DNA of 64,000 nt, from contig NZ_CP157390.1 in NCBI RefSeq assembly GCF_040050925.1, forward strand, positions 1,426,001-1,490,000, in the 5' to 3' direction. The position numbers and the translations under genes were made by a program. Of this stretch, positions 7,224 through 15,838 are shown piece by piece (positions within the stretch are counted from its first letter, which is position 1; the number at the start of each line of letters is the position of its first letter). Under the pieces are notes generated by a model, which saw nothing but the letters and a program-made list of their open reading frames with translations, was not told the DNA's origin and ran no database searches. The DNA is from Leifsonia sp. NPDC080035 (lineage in GTDB: Bacteria; Actinomycetota; Actinomycetes; Actinomycetales; Microbacteriaceae).

Positions 7224-8498
7224 CTACTTCTTCGGCGCCGGAAGCGGGCACGGGGACGCCTTCGTCATCGTGTCCACCGCCTGCTGCTCCGACCACGGCA
7301 GGGACGCGACGACCTTCGCGCCCTTCTTGTCGGCCGGCACCTTGGAGACGATGGACGCGAAGCGTTCCGCGAGCGCCTGCGCGAATCCCGGACCCGCGGT
7401 GGAGTTGTTGAGCGCGAGCACGATCGTGAGCCCGGAGCCCGGGTCGGTGTACATCGCCGAGACGTAGCCGGGGATGGCGCCGGACGCCCCGCGCAGCGGG
7501 CCCAGCAACTGCATCCCGAGCCCGTAGCGCTGCCAGGACGCACCGGCCGGCACGGCTTTCGCCTGCTCGTCCGCGGACTTCTCGCTGACCAGCGACCCCG
7601 CGGCGAGCGCCTGCGAGAACGCCCGCAGATCGTCGAGGTTCGAGACGACGCCGCCCGCCGTCCAGCCGACGCTGGGGGAGAGGCGGGTCAGATCGTGCAT
7701 CGGCGCGCAGACGGTCTTGCCGCTCGCGTCCGGCAGGGCCGCGTAGCCGACGGGATGCCGCCCCGGCGGCGTCATGACGGTGCTGTCGGGCAGCACGGTG
7801 GAGTCCATCCCCAGCCGGTCGAAGATGCGCTCGGTGTAGAGCTGCTGCCAGTTCTTGCCCGTCGCGTTCTGCAGCGCCATCCCGAGCAGGATGCCGTTGG
7901 TCTGCGACGCCGAGTACTTCTCGCCGGGGTTGCCGGTCCTGGCCGTCGCGATGCCGTCGCTCGCCAGCTCCAGGGGCGGCCACACGCGCGTGGGGTTGGT
8001 CAGGAACTGGCCGCGCAGCTGGCCGGCGTAATCGCCGATGCCGGACGTGTTCTGGCACAGCTCGCGCAGGGTCACGCCCGTCACGCCGACGAGCCCCGGG
8101 AGCCACTGCGAGACCGGGTCGTCGAGTTCGACCGTGCCGTCGTCGACGAGCGAGAGCAGCACAGTGCACGACATCGGCAGGGTCAGCTGGCCGGCGCGGA
8201 ACGTCATCTGAGCGGTGACCGGCGTCGAGCCCTTCAAGGCCGTCGTGCCGGATGCGGAGGTCCAGCTGCCCGCCCAGGGCGCCCACACGCCGGCGATGCC
8301 CGCCGACGCGCCGGCCTTGGTCATCGCCTCGGTCAGCGCGCTGTCCAGCCGCTTCTCGACCTCGGAGCCCAGCCCGCCCGGCTGCTGCTCCGGCAGGCCC
8401 GATCCGGCGCTGACCGACGTGCACGCCGCCAGCGCGAACGCGGCGAGCGCCGCGGTGACGACGATGGCCGCCCTGTGGAGCCGCTTCGGTCGTCGCAT
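7224..8498 (-). CDS. Beta-lactamase-fold lipoprotein lacking catalytic residues
   Basis: 424 residues from the ATG at 8498; an open frame extends further upstream without need. Residues 1-26 form a lipoprotein signal (basic RRPKRLHR, hydrophobic core, lipobox LAAC with Cys26). The rest aligns by eye with the serine beta-lactamase/D-alanyl-D-alanine carboxypeptidase (class C, EstB) family: FRAGQLTLPMSCTVLLSL sits where FRIGSVTK... is expected, so the nucleophile Ser is Gln104 and the general-base Lys is Leu107. The Tyr of the second motif is kept (EKYSASQTNGILLG). The third motif is GASGAIPGY instead of the usual HxG form. It is probably a non-hydrolytic wall-binding or sensor protein; a different active site cannot be excluded. 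Confidence 0.8.
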   Translation of the reverse strand: MRRPKRLHRAAIVVTAALAAFALAACTSVSAGSGLPEQQPGGLGSEVEKRLDSALTEAMTKAGASAGIAGVWAPWAGSWTSASGTTALKGSTPVTAQMTFRAGQLTLPMSCTVLLSLVDDGTVELDDPVSQWLPGLVGVTGVTLRELCQNTSGIGDYAGQLRGQFLTNPTRVWPPLELASDGIATARTGNPGEKYSASQTNGILLGMALQNATGKNWQQLYTERIFDRLGMDSTVLPDSTVMTPPGRHPVGYAALPDASGKTVCAPMHDLTRLSPSVGWTAGGVVSNLDDLRAFSQALAAGSLVSEKSADEQAKAVPAGASWQRYGLGMQLLGPLRGASGAIPGYVSAMYTDPGSGLTIVLALNNSTAGPGFAQALAERFASIVSKVPADKKGAKVVASLPWSEQQAVDTMTKASPCPLPAPKK

Positions 8499-8637
8499 GC
8501 CATCCCCCGACGGTCGTGTGCCAGCTGTCTGTCCAGCGATTGTAGCCCGCACGAGGGTCTCCAATCCGTTCGGGCGTGGCGCGCCGAACACAGTCCGAGG
8601 CGCGCGAACGTGCGCCGTCATCCAAGGAGGATCCACA

Positions 8638-9051
8638 ATGCGCACATCCCCGAACCGCCTCGTCGCCACCATCTTCGGCGCGGTCTACCTGCTCGTCGGC
8701 CTGCTCGGCTTCGCGTTCACCGGCGGTGTCGGCTTCGTCGCGACGAAGGGCGGGCTCATCCTCGGGATCTTCGAGGTGAACCCGCTGCACAACATCGCCC
8801 ACCTGCTGATCGGCGCGGCGCTGCTCATCGCCGGCCTCACCAGGGCGGCTGCCGCCAAGGCCGTCAACATCACCGTCGGCGCCGTCTACCTGCTGCTCGG
8901 CATCGTCGGGTTCTTCCTGGTCGGCACGGGAGCGAACATCCTCGCCCTGAACACCCCCGACCACTTCCTTCACCTCGTGAGCGCGATCGTGCTCCTCGGT
9001 GTCGGTCTCGGCGCCGAGCGGACCGTGCGCTCCAGCTCGGTCGCCGCCTGA
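8638..9051 (+). CDS. DUF4383 family membrane protein
   Basis: 137 residues from an ATG with AAGGAGG seven bases upstream. There are four predicted membrane segments, at about 8-28, 44-64, 72-95 and 108-127, with the characteristic short motifs NPLHNIAHLLIG and NTPDHFLHLV between them. The family is common in Actinobacteria and has no established function. The gene is divergent from the lipoprotein gene and followed 32 bases later by another membrane-protein gene. Confidence 0.85.
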   Translation: MRTSPNRLVATIFGAVYLLVGLLGFAFTGGVGFVATKGGLILGIFEVNPLHNIAHLLIGAALLIAGLTRAAAAKAVNITVGAVYLLLGIVGFFLVGTGANILALNTPDHFLHLVSAIVLLGVGLGAERTVRSSSVAA

Positions 9052-9083
9052 CCGACGTGGCCACGGCGCACCCCTTGAGCAGG

Positions 9084-9608
9084 ATGTCGAACACCCTTCC
9101 GGTCGCTCCGACGACCAGGGCGTTCCTCGCCGTGGCCGCGCTGGGGGCCGGACTGCTGCACGCGGCCCTGGCCCCCGGCGCACCCCTGCCGCTGCTCGTC
9201 GCGTTCGTGGCGGTGGCGGCGGCGGAGCTCGGCTGGGCGGCCGCGGCGCTCGCACGCGACCGCCCCCCGCTCTTCGCGGCCGTGCCGGCGCTGGCCCTCG
9301 TCCCGCTCGGGATCTGGGCGGCCCTCGCCACGACCGGTGCGACGACGTCGGGGGGAACGGTCCTTTCCCTCCCGTTCCTCCCGATGGGCGTCGCGTCGCT
9401 CCTCGACCTCGCCGTCGCCGGGGTGGCCGCGGTCGTGCTGCGGCGCCGCCGCTCCCGCGGCGACCGCGAGGCGGCTCCGCAGTCGGGCGCGCTGCGCTTC
9501 GTCGCCGCGCTCGCCCTCAGCGCATCCGCCGTCTGCGCCGTGACCATCCCGGCCCTCGGCGCCACCGACGCGGGCATCGCCGCGGTCACCGTCCACCACC
9601 ACCACTGA
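9084..9608 (+). CDS. Small multi-pass membrane protein ending in HHHH
   Basis: 174 residues from the ATG at 9084; a GTG at 9058 is an alternative, and neither has a strong ribosome-binding site. There are about five hydrophobic segments (11-32, 35-55, 63-83, 97-117, 140-160) and a basic loop RRRRSRGDRE. The protein ends VTVHHHH, a possible metal-binding tail. No family is recognised. It shares an orientation with the upstream DUF4383 gene, and the iron-regulated heme oxygenase follows after 70 bases with its own promoter. Confidence 0.6.
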   Translation: MSNTLPVAPTTRAFLAVAALGAGLLHAALAPGAPLPLLVAFVAVAAAELGWAAAALARDRPPLFAAVPALALVPLGIWAALATTGATTSGGTVLSLPFLPMGVASLLDLAVAGVAAVVLRRRRSRGDREAAPQSGALRFVAALALSASAVCAVTIPALGATDAGIAAVTVHHHH

Positions 9609-9618
9609 CCGCCTCCGG

Positions 9619-9647
9619 TTGACGCCGGGCGCTCGGCACGGGAGACT
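9619..9647 (+). promoter_or_regulatory. Candidate promoter of heme oxygenase
   Basis: TTGACG at 9619-9624, a 17-base spacer, then GAGACT at 9642-9647. The -10 abuts the iron box at 9647, so bound repressor would block RNA polymerase. Confidence 0.5.
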
Positions 9648-9665
9648 TAGGTAAGCCTTACCTGA
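9647..9665. promoter_or_regulatory. DtxR/IdeR iron box
   Basis: TTAGGTAAGCCTTACCTGA is a 19-bp palindrome with one mismatched pair, and it closely fits the actinobacterial DtxR/IdeR consensus TTAGGTTAGGCTAACCTAA. It lies 13 bases upstream of the heme oxygenase GTG, implying repression when iron is plentiful. Confidence 0.88.
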
Positions 9666-9678
9666 CCTGGAGACCATC

Positions 9679-10326
9679 GTGGCCGAACCGATCCCCTTCT
9701 CGCAGGCGCTCCGCGAGCGCACCCGCACCGTCCACCAGGAGAGCGAGGGCGCGGTCTTCATGCAGGACCTGATGAGCGGCAAGGGCAGCCGCGACGACTA
9801 CATCCACCTGCTCTCGCAGCACTACTTCATCTACGAGGCGCTCGAAGAGGCGGCCGCGCACATGGCGGGGGACCCGGTGGCCGCGCTGTTCATCACCCCG
9901 AAGCTCACCCGCCTGCCCGCCATCGAAGCCGACCTCGAGTTCCTCATCGGGCCGGACTGGCGCGAGCGCATCCACCCGCTCCCGAGCACCCTGCGCTACA
10001 CGGCGCGGGTCCGAGAGGTCGGCCACGGCTGGCCGGGCGGCTTCGTCGCCCACCACTACACGCGCTACCTCGGCGACCTCTCGGGCGGACAGATCATCCG
10101 CACGCTCCTGCAGCGCCAGTACGGCTTCGAGACGAACGGCGTCGGCTTCTACCTGTTCACCGAGATCGCGAAGCCCAAGGTGTTCAAGGACGTCTACCGG
10201 GCCCAGCTGGACGCGGTGGACTGGGACGACGACGAGCGCGACCGGGTGATCGCCGAGGTGGCGCTGGCGTTCCGCTTCAACACCGAGCTGTTCGACGACC
10301 TGGCCGCCGCGAAGGCCGCGGCCTAG
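9679..10326 (+). CDS. hmuO: Biliverdin-producing heme oxygenase
   Basis: 215 residues from a GTG. The proximal heme ligand is in RTRTVHQESEGAVFMQDLM (His about residue 19), and the distal helix motif is YLGDLSGGQIIRTLLQRQYG (about residues 132-150). Both are hallmarks of the HmuO/HO-1 family, which cleaves heme to biliverdin, CO and ferrous iron. Length is typical. The iron box directly upstream indicates that it serves iron acquisition from heme; no heme transporter is adjacent in this window. The symbol is assigned by family. Confidence 0.92.
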   Translation: MAEPIPFSQALRERTRTVHQESEGAVFMQDLMSGKGSRDDYIHLLSQHYFIYEALEEAAAHMAGDPVAALFITPKLTRLPAIEADLEFLIGPDWRERIHPLPSTLRYTARVREVGHGWPGGFVAHHYTRYLGDLSGGQIIRTLLQRQYGFETNGVGFYLFTEIAKPKVFKDVYRAQLDAVDWDDDERDRVIAEVALAFRFNTELFDDLAAAKAAA

Positions 10327-10351
10327 GTTCGGGCGGCCCGTCGCGCCGCGC

Positions 10352-10705
10352 TCAGCGCCTGCCCAGCGAGAACGAGGCGTTGCCGAACCGGACGATCGAG
10401 CCGGGATCGACCTCGTGCCGCGTGTTCGGGTCGCAGGCGAACGTGCCGTCGCCCGGGTAGCTGATCGTCGTTCCGTTCGCGGAGCCGAGGTCCATCACCC
10501 AGAAGATGCCCTGGTACTGGCCGAAGGCGAGGTGCGCACGGGAGACCGACTTGGCGTCGTCCCCGATCGTGACCAGCTCGACGTGCGCCGGGTCGTCCAT
10601 CTCGGTGCCCGGCGTGTGGACGGACGGGTTGCGCCCGATCACGCCGTTCCCCATCGTCTCCAGGTGCTGCCCATCGCTGAAGTCCAGCACGAACGTCGCT
10701 GCCAT
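10352..10705 (-). CDS. FHA-domain protein
   Basis: 117 residues, essentially one forkhead-associated domain. The phosphothreonine-binding motifs are visible: VIGRNPSV (about 22-29), SVSRAHLAF (about 53-61), and LGSANGTTI (about 73-81), with a C-terminal VRFGNASFSLG strand. Such stand-alone domains bind phosphothreonine on partners, usually substrates of Ser/Thr kinases. No kinase gene is nearby. It lies downstream of, and in the same direction as, a helicase gene 43 bases away. The partner is unknown. Confidence 0.85.
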   Translation of the reverse strand: MAATFVLDFSDGQHLETMGNGVIGRNPSVHTPGTEMDDPAHVELVTIGDDAKSVSRAHLAFGQYQGIFWVMDLGSANGTTISYPGDGTFACDPNTRHEVDPGSIVRFGNASFSLGRR

Positions 10706-10747
10706 GGTGTCTCCCCTCGCGTCCAGGCAGAACCCTAGCGGCTCGCG

Positions 10748-12067
10748 CTAGGACGACGCAGGGGTGGCGGCCGCCACCGGCACGTGCACGGGCCTCGCGT
10801 CGCGCATGAACCGCTCGACGTCCGGGTCGACCGTGATGTCGCTCGGGCGCAGCGGCCGGGTCAGGTAGAGGCCGTCCAGCGTCGTGATGCGGCTGAGCGC
10901 CACGTAGGTCTGACCGGACGTGAACGCGCGCGTGCCGAGGTCCACGATCGCCTGGTCGTAGGTCTTGCCCTGCGACTTGTGGATGGTCACGGCCCACGCC
11001 AGCCGCAGCGGGAACTGCGTGAACTCGGCGACGACATCCTTGGTCAGCTTCTTGGTCTCGGGGGAGTAGGTGTAGCGGTACTTCTCCCAGATCGCCGGCT
11101 CCACCTCGTGTACCTCGCCGTCCACATCCACGTAGACGGTCGAGTCGATCCTGGTCACGGTGCCGATCGTGCCGTTCACCCAGCGCGGCCCGTCGCCCTG
11201 ACCCACGTCGTTGCGCAGGAACATCACCTGGGCGCCGACCTTCAGCTCCAGCACCTCGTCGGCCGGGTACGTGCGGCCGCCGAAGTCGCCCGACACCTCC
11301 GCCTTCGCGGTGAGCGCCCGGCCGGGGAGGCGCGCCAGCGCCTGCGCGTTGATCCGGTTGACGGTGTCGTTGCGGGTGGCGAGCGTGATCGTGCCGTCCT
11401 GGGGCGCCGGCCGCGCGCCCACCTCGTTCAGCCGGTCGGCGATCTCCTTCGTCACCTGCCCGTGCCGCACCGCGTTGAGCATGAATCGGAACTCGGACTC
11501 GTGCTGGCGGTGCACCTGCAGCAGCTCGACGATCCGCAGGTCCGCCTCCTGCCACACCTTGGCGTCGAAGAACCACATCGACCGGTAGGTGTCGCCGAAG
11601 TAGGCGCGCTCCTCGTGATCGCCCGGCACCGGGGCCAGCTGGTACGGGTCGCCGAAGAGCACGACCTGGACGCCGCCGAACGGTTCCAGCGGCCGCTGGC
11701 GCGCCTGCCGCAGGCTGCGGTCGACCGCATCCATCAGGTCGGCGTTCACCATGGAGACCTCGTCGATGACGAGAGTGTCGATGCTGTTGAGCAGCTTGCG
11801 CAGCTCCACCGTCTGCTCGATGTCGTGGTCGGCGATGACGCCGATCGGCAGCCGGAACAGCGAGTGGATGGTCTGGCCGCCGACGTTCAGGGCGGCCACG
11901 CCGGTCGGCGCCGAGATCACCAGCGACTTGTCGGTGGTCCACGACAGGTGGTTGAGCAGCGTCGACTTGCCCGTGCCCGCCCTGCCGGTCACGAAGACGT
12001 GCTCGCGCGTGTTCTCGATCAGCTCGAAGACCGCCTGCTGTTCGGGCGAGAGGGAGAGCCGTCCCAT
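10748..12067 (-). CDS. PIF1/RecD2-like ATP-dependent DNA helicase
   Basis: 439 residues from the ATG at 12067 (GGAAGGGG upstream); an in-frame ATG at 12148 would run into the neighbouring promoter. Walker A is VTGRAGTGKSTLLNHL (about residues 26-41), Walker B is TLVIDEVSMVNADLMD (about 97-112), then QVVLFGDPYQLAPVPG (about 135-150). The C-terminal UvrD-like motif is WAVTIHKSQGKTYDQAIVDL, followed by YVALSRITTLDGLYLTRPL. This is the superfamily 1B layout of PIF1-type helicases. The role in this organism is unknown; genome maintenance is the likely field. Confidence 0.88.
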   Translation of the reverse strand: MGRLSLSPEQQAVFELIENTREHVFVTGRAGTGKSTLLNHLSWTTDKSLVISAPTGVAALNVGGQTIHSLFRLPIGVIADHDIEQTVELRKLLNSIDTLVIDEVSMVNADLMDAVDRSLRQARQRPLEPFGGVQVVLFGDPYQLAPVPGDHEERAYFGDTYRSMWFFDAKVWQEADLRIVELLQVHRQHESEFRFMLNAVRHGQVTKEIADRLNEVGARPAPQDGTITLATRNDTVNRINAQALARLPGRALTAKAEVSGDFGGRTYPADEVLELKVGAQVMFLRNDVGQGDGPRWVNGTIGTVTRIDSTVYVDVDGEVHEVEPAIWEKYRYTYSPETKKLTKDVVAEFTQFPLRLAWAVTIHKSQGKTYDQAIVDLGTRAFTSGQTYVALSRITTLDGLYLTRPLRPSDITVDPDVERFMRDARPVHVPVAAATPASS

Positions 12068-12159
12068 CGGCGAACCCCTTCCGTGCGCGACCTGCCGAAC
12101 TACTCTAACCCCGCCCGTGCGCCGGGAACCGCTCATCCACAGGCCCATAGGATGGCTTC

Positions 12160-13200
12160 ATGAGTGGGGACGGCTCGGGCACCAGGATGCGGCCCGCGCT
12201 GCTCTGGTCCGGCATCGGGATCCTCCTCGTCGTCTCGTTCCTCGCCGCGCTCGGTGCCGTGCAGCGGGCCTTCTACAGTCCGTCGGGGTTCGTCACCGCC
12301 TACGTCGAGGCCCTCGCCGCGCACGACCTCGGGGCCGCCCTCTCGATGCCGGGCGCAGATCCGACGCCGGCAGCGCTGAAGCAGGCGCAGCTGCCGGAGG
12401 ACGCCTCCCACGAGCTGCTGCGCAGCGACGTGCTGCCGCGCCTGACCGACATCTCCGTGCGCTCCGACCGGGAGCTCTCCGGCGGCGAGCACCGGGTGAC
12501 GGTGCACGCGCTCGCGGACGGCAGGCCCGTGACCGCGGCGTTCACCGTGCGGCCGGCGGCCTCGGTCCTCGGTGTGCTGACGACGTGGGAGTTCGCGTCG
12601 GTGCCGCTCACGGTCGCCCGCATCACGGTCGCGCACGCCGACACCTTCACCATCGGCGCGCACACGGTGTATCCGCGCGCCGCCGCGCCGGATCAGCCGA
12701 GTTCGGCCTTCAGCGTCGCGGCCGACTACCTGCTCTTCGCTCCGGGACGATACGAACTCGGCCACAGTTCCCGGTACCTGCACGCAGACCCCGCTGTCGT
12801 CTCGGGTTCGCCCGGCCGGAGCACCGAGGCGGTCGTCGACGCCGAGCCGACGGACGCGTTCACGCAGGCGGTGCAGACGCAGCTGAACGGATTCCTGGAC
12901 GACTGCGCGAAGCAGCAGGTGCTGCAACCGGCCGGGTGCCCGTTCGGCGTCGAGATCGACGACCGTGTGCAGGGCATGCCGTCGTGGACGATGGTGACCT
13001 ACCCGGCCGTCCACCTCACCGCGGGCGCGACCACCTGGACGATGGACCAGGCGGTCGGCGTCGCCCACCTCTCCGTCACCGTTCAGTCGCTGTTCGACGG
13101 TACGGTGCGGCAACGGGAGTCGGACGAGAAGTTCGCCGTCTCACTCTCCAGCGTGACCATCCGCCCGGACGGCTCGCTGGACATCGTCGTCGCCGACTAG
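12160..13200 (+). CDS. Membrane-anchored protein of unknown function
   Basis: 346 residues. One membrane segment at about 12-36 follows a short cytoplasmic N-terminus, so most of the chain is predicted outside the cell. The outer part has no motif I recognise. It contains only two cysteines (in DDCAKQQVLQPAGCPFGVEI, about residues 247-260), spaced to form a disulfide loop. The segment just after the membrane (SGFVTAYVEALAAHDLGAAL) resembles the start of an NTF2-like or DUF4878-type domain, but this is only an impression. Divergent from the helicase gene. Confidence 0.7.
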   Translation: MSGDGSGTRMRPALLWSGIGILLVVSFLAALGAVQRAFYSPSGFVTAYVEALAAHDLGAALSMPGADPTPAALKQAQLPEDASHELLRSDVLPRLTDISVRSDRELSGGEHRVTVHALADGRPVTAAFTVRPAASVLGVLTTWEFASVPLTVARITVAHADTFTIGAHTVYPRAAAPDQPSSAFSVAADYLLFAPGRYELGHSSRYLHADPAVVSGSPGRSTEAVVDAEPTDAFTQAVQTQLNGFLDDCAKQQVLQPAGCPFGVEIDDRVQGMPSWTMVTYPAVHLTAGATTWTMDQAVGVAHLSVTVQSLFDGTVRQRESDEKFAVSLSSVTIRPDGSLDIVVAD

Positions 13201-13224
13201 CCAGGGCGCCCGGCGGGGCCGCTG

Positions 13225-15195
13225 CTACCGCTGTGCGCCGTCGCGCTCGGCGAGCCGGGCGAGCCGCTCGTTGTACGCCCGCAGCTCGGCGTCGCCCGTG
13301 CGGTCGGCGTTGCGGTCGCGGCGCTTGGTCTCGCGCTCGTCGCTCCTGCTCCACTGGATGGCGACCACGATCGCGAGGATCACCGTGGGGATCTCGCCGA
13401 TGCTCCACGCGATCCCGCCGCCGGTCTGCTGGTCGATCAGCGGCGTCGCGCCCCAGGTCCGGCCCATCGCGCCGAACCAGTCGGCGAGCAGCAGACCGTG
13501 CATCTGCATGATCGACAGCCCGAAGAAGGCGTGGAACGCCATCGTCAGCAGCAGCAGGAGCAGCCGGAACGGGTAGGCGAGGCGGTACTTGACCGGGTCG
13601 ATCCCGATCAGCGACTGCACGAACAGGTACCCGGTGATGAGGAAGTGGGCGACCATCCACTCGTGCCCGATGTGATCCGTCGTGGCCCACCGGATGAGCG
13701 GGGTGTAGTAGAACGCCCACAGCGAGCCGGCGAAGAGGATCGCCGCGACGATCGGGTTGGAGATGATCCCGGCGAACCGCGAGTGCACCGCGAGCAGGAT
13801 CCACTCCCGTCCGCCGCGGCTGCCGTCCGTGCGCTTGCGGATCGCGCGGGCGGCGAGCGTGATCGGGGCACCGGGCACCAGCAGCAGCGGAACCGCCATC
13901 GTCAGCACCATGTGCGCGGACATGTGAGCGGAGAACAGGTACTTCTCGTAGACGTTCACGCCGCCGTTGGTGATGTAGAACAGCAGCGCGATGCCGAGCA
14001 CCCAGAGGACGGTGCGGTAGATCGGCCACTTGTCGCCGCGGCGATGCAGCCGCCAGACGCCCGCCAGGTAGAAGAAGAGGACGAACGCGCAGCCGAGCAC
14101 CCAGAGCAGGTCGAAGTTCCAGCTCGTGAACAGCCGCTCCCAGGTGAGCTCGGGCGGAAGCTTCTCCCCGGTGAGGATCTCGGCCGGAGTCGGCGTCGCC
14201 GCGCGCGTCTGCGGGACGGGCGTGACCGTTCTGGCGAGCGCGGCGGCGACGCCGGAGGCGATGCCCATGAACGCGAGCTCGGCCGTGACGATCCACCAGA
14301 ACGTCGAGCGGCGCCCTCCGGCCTTCAGCCGCCCGATCAGCACGCGGCGCTGCATCACACCGAAGAGGCCGAGGACCACGAGCGCCGCGACCTTCACCAG
14401 CACGAGGATGCCGTACGGCGTCGCGAGCTCGGCGAGCGTGCCCACCCGAAGCTCCGCGTTCACGTATCCGGACGCGGCGACGACGATGAAGCAGATCAGC
14501 GCGATGCTGGAGTAACGCTCGAGCACCGTCACCAGCCGTCCGCCGCCGAGCGTCCCCTTGATGACGATCAGCGTGAGCAGGCCGCCGAGCCAGATCGCCG
14601 CGAACAGCACGTGCAGACCGAACGACGTGACCGCCGCGTCGTGGCCGGCCGCCTCGGCGTTGTGGCCCTGCTGCGCCATCGGCACGACCGACGCCATCGC
14701 GAGGATGGCGACGAAGAGGATGGCGGTGTGGTTGCGCACCGCGAAGCAGAGGACCGTGACGGCGGCAGCGATCAGCGTGATCCCGAGCCACGCCTGCCCG
14801 AGCGAGACGCTCGTGATGAAGGAGCTGAGGCCGTTCGTGAACGTCTGGTCGAACGACCATGGCACGTTCGAGACACTGACGAACGTGAACAGTCCGGTCA
14901 CGGCGGCGGCGACCGTCATCACGGCGGCGCAGGCCGCGGCGAAGTCCAGCGCCTTGCCGTACTCCGGCCGGTCGGGTGCGAAGGCGAAGCAGGCGAGCAC
15001 GAGCGCACCGACGGTGCCGGAGAGGCTCAGGTTGACGACCAGCGTGGCGATCGGGAGGCCCCAGCGCACCAGCGCGCCCGGGTCGAGCAGCAGAGGCGCG
15101 GCGGCGCCTCCGCCGAACGCGAGGGCGGCGAGCACGGACGCCAGAGCGGCGACCAGCAACGCGGCAGGTCCCATCACGCGGAGAACTCGGGGCAC
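13225..15195 (-). CDS. CopD-CtaG fusion: copper resistance D / cytochrome c oxidase assembly membrane protein
   Basis: 656 residues from a GTG at 15195; the ATG at 15174 is an alternative. About fifteen membrane segments. The first half (about 1-330) matches the CopD copper-import family, with LHVLFAAIWLGGLLTLIVIK as its conserved helix. The second half (about 350-620) matches the CtaG/caa3 oxidase assembly family: YLFSAHMSAHMVLTMAVPLL, HEWMVAHFLITGYLFVQSLI and MAFHAFFGLSIMQMHGLLLA carry the conserved histidines expected to bind copper. The C-terminal 40 residues are charged and cytoplasmic. The fusion is usual in Actinobacteria and probably supplies copper to cytochrome oxidase or handles copper at the membrane. 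Confidence 0.88.
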   Translation of the reverse strand: MPRVLRVMGPAALLVAALASVLAALAFGGGAAAPLLLDPGALVRWGLPIATLVVNLSLSGTVGALVLACFAFAPDRPEYGKALDFAAACAAVMTVAAAVTGLFTFVSVSNVPWSFDQTFTNGLSSFITSVSLGQAWLGITLIAAAVTVLCFAVRNHTAILFVAILAMASVVPMAQQGHNAEAAGHDAAVTSFGLHVLFAAIWLGGLLTLIVIKGTLGGGRLVTVLERYSSIALICFIVVAASGYVNAELRVGTLAELATPYGILVLVKVAALVVLGLFGVMQRRVLIGRLKAGGRRSTFWWIVTAELAFMGIASGVAAALARTVTPVPQTRAATPTPAEILTGEKLPPELTWERLFTSWNFDLLWVLGCAFVLFFYLAGVWRLHRRGDKWPIYRTVLWVLGIALLFYITNGGVNVYEKYLFSAHMSAHMVLTMAVPLLLVPGAPITLAARAIRKRTDGSRGGREWILLAVHSRFAGIISNPIVAAILFAGSLWAFYYTPLIRWATTDHIGHEWMVAHFLITGYLFVQSLIGIDPVKYRLAYPFRLLLLLLTMAFHAFFGLSIMQMHGLLLADWFGAMGRTWGATPLIDQQTGGGIAWSIGEIPTVILAIVVAIQWSRSDERETKRRDRNADRTGDAELRAYNERLARLAERDGAQR

Positions 15196-15266
15196 CCGTC
15201 AAGCCTACGTCGCCGCCGCTGGACACCCGCCCACAGCGGCGCCGCGAACTCACCGCGCACAGACGA

Positions 15267-15303
15267 CGAGGGCGGCACCGCACGGTGTGCGGCGCCGCCC
15301 TCG
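15267..15303. terminator. Terminator downstream of hup
   Basis: Near-perfect 17-bp arms (15267-15283 and 15287-15303; CGAGGGCGGC...GCCGCCCTCG core) with a 3-base loop start 17 bases after the hup stop. There is no U-run, as is common in high-GC Actinobacteria. Confidence 0.7.
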
Positions 15304-15320
15304 TTCAGGCGTTGCGAAGA

Positions 15321-15605
15321 CTACTTGACGGCAGCCTTGAGCTTCGAGCCCGCGGTCAGCTTGACGCGGTGGCCGGCCGGGATCGAGATCTCCTCGCCGG
15401 TCTGCGGGTTGCGGCCGGTGCGAGCGGCGGTCTCGGTGCGCTCGGCAGCGAGCCAGCCCGGGATGGTGACCTTGCCGCCCTTGGCGACGGTGTCGCTGAC
15501 GGTGGCGAAGAACGCGTCGACGACGCTCGAGACGGTGGCCTGGCTCTGACCCGACGCCGCAGCGACGGCAGCAACGAGCTCGGTCTTGTTCAGGTTGTCA
15601 GCCAT
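15321..15605 (-). CDS. hup: HU-family histone-like DNA-binding protein
   Basis: 94 residues, the size of plain HU (no Lys/Ala-rich tail as in mycobacterial HupB). N-terminal LNKTELVAAVAAASGQSQAT and the DNA-contacting arm RTGRNPQTGEEISIPAGHRV (about residues 60-80, with GRNPQTG) are canonical. It bends and compacts DNA and assists initiation at oriC. It is a single-gene unit flanked by hairpin terminators on both sides. Confidence 0.96.
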   Translation of the reverse strand: MADNLNKTELVAAVAAASGQSQATVSSVVDAFFATVSDTVAKGGKVTIPGWLAAERTETAARTGRNPQTGEEISIPAGHRVKLTAGSKLKAAVK

Positions 15606-15785
15606 TGAGTGTCCTCCTCGGACCTTGTGCTGGATCTACAGCTTCGTGTGGAACGGTTGAGGCCACGAAGGCCGTTACGTTTGGTCGGTCGACCGCCTCG
15701 AATGTATCAGAATCCCGCGGAAACACGCGGATTCTCGCGGTTCTTTCGTCAACTCTCCGGCGCTGCGCAGACTTCGGGGGACGAC

Positions 15786-15820
15786 GAAGGGGCGCCCGGC
15801 ACGATGCCGGACGCCCCTTC
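15786..15820. terminator. Terminator downstream of rpsN
   Basis: 15-bp arms (GAAGGGGCGCCCGGC at 15786-15800, GCCGGACGCCCCTTC at 15806-15820; one mismatch) with a 5-base loop lie 19 bases after the rpsN stop. They are between rpsN and the hup promoter region, and could act in either direction. Confidence 0.7.
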
Positions 15821-15838
15821 ACAGGCTGTCGCGAGTGC

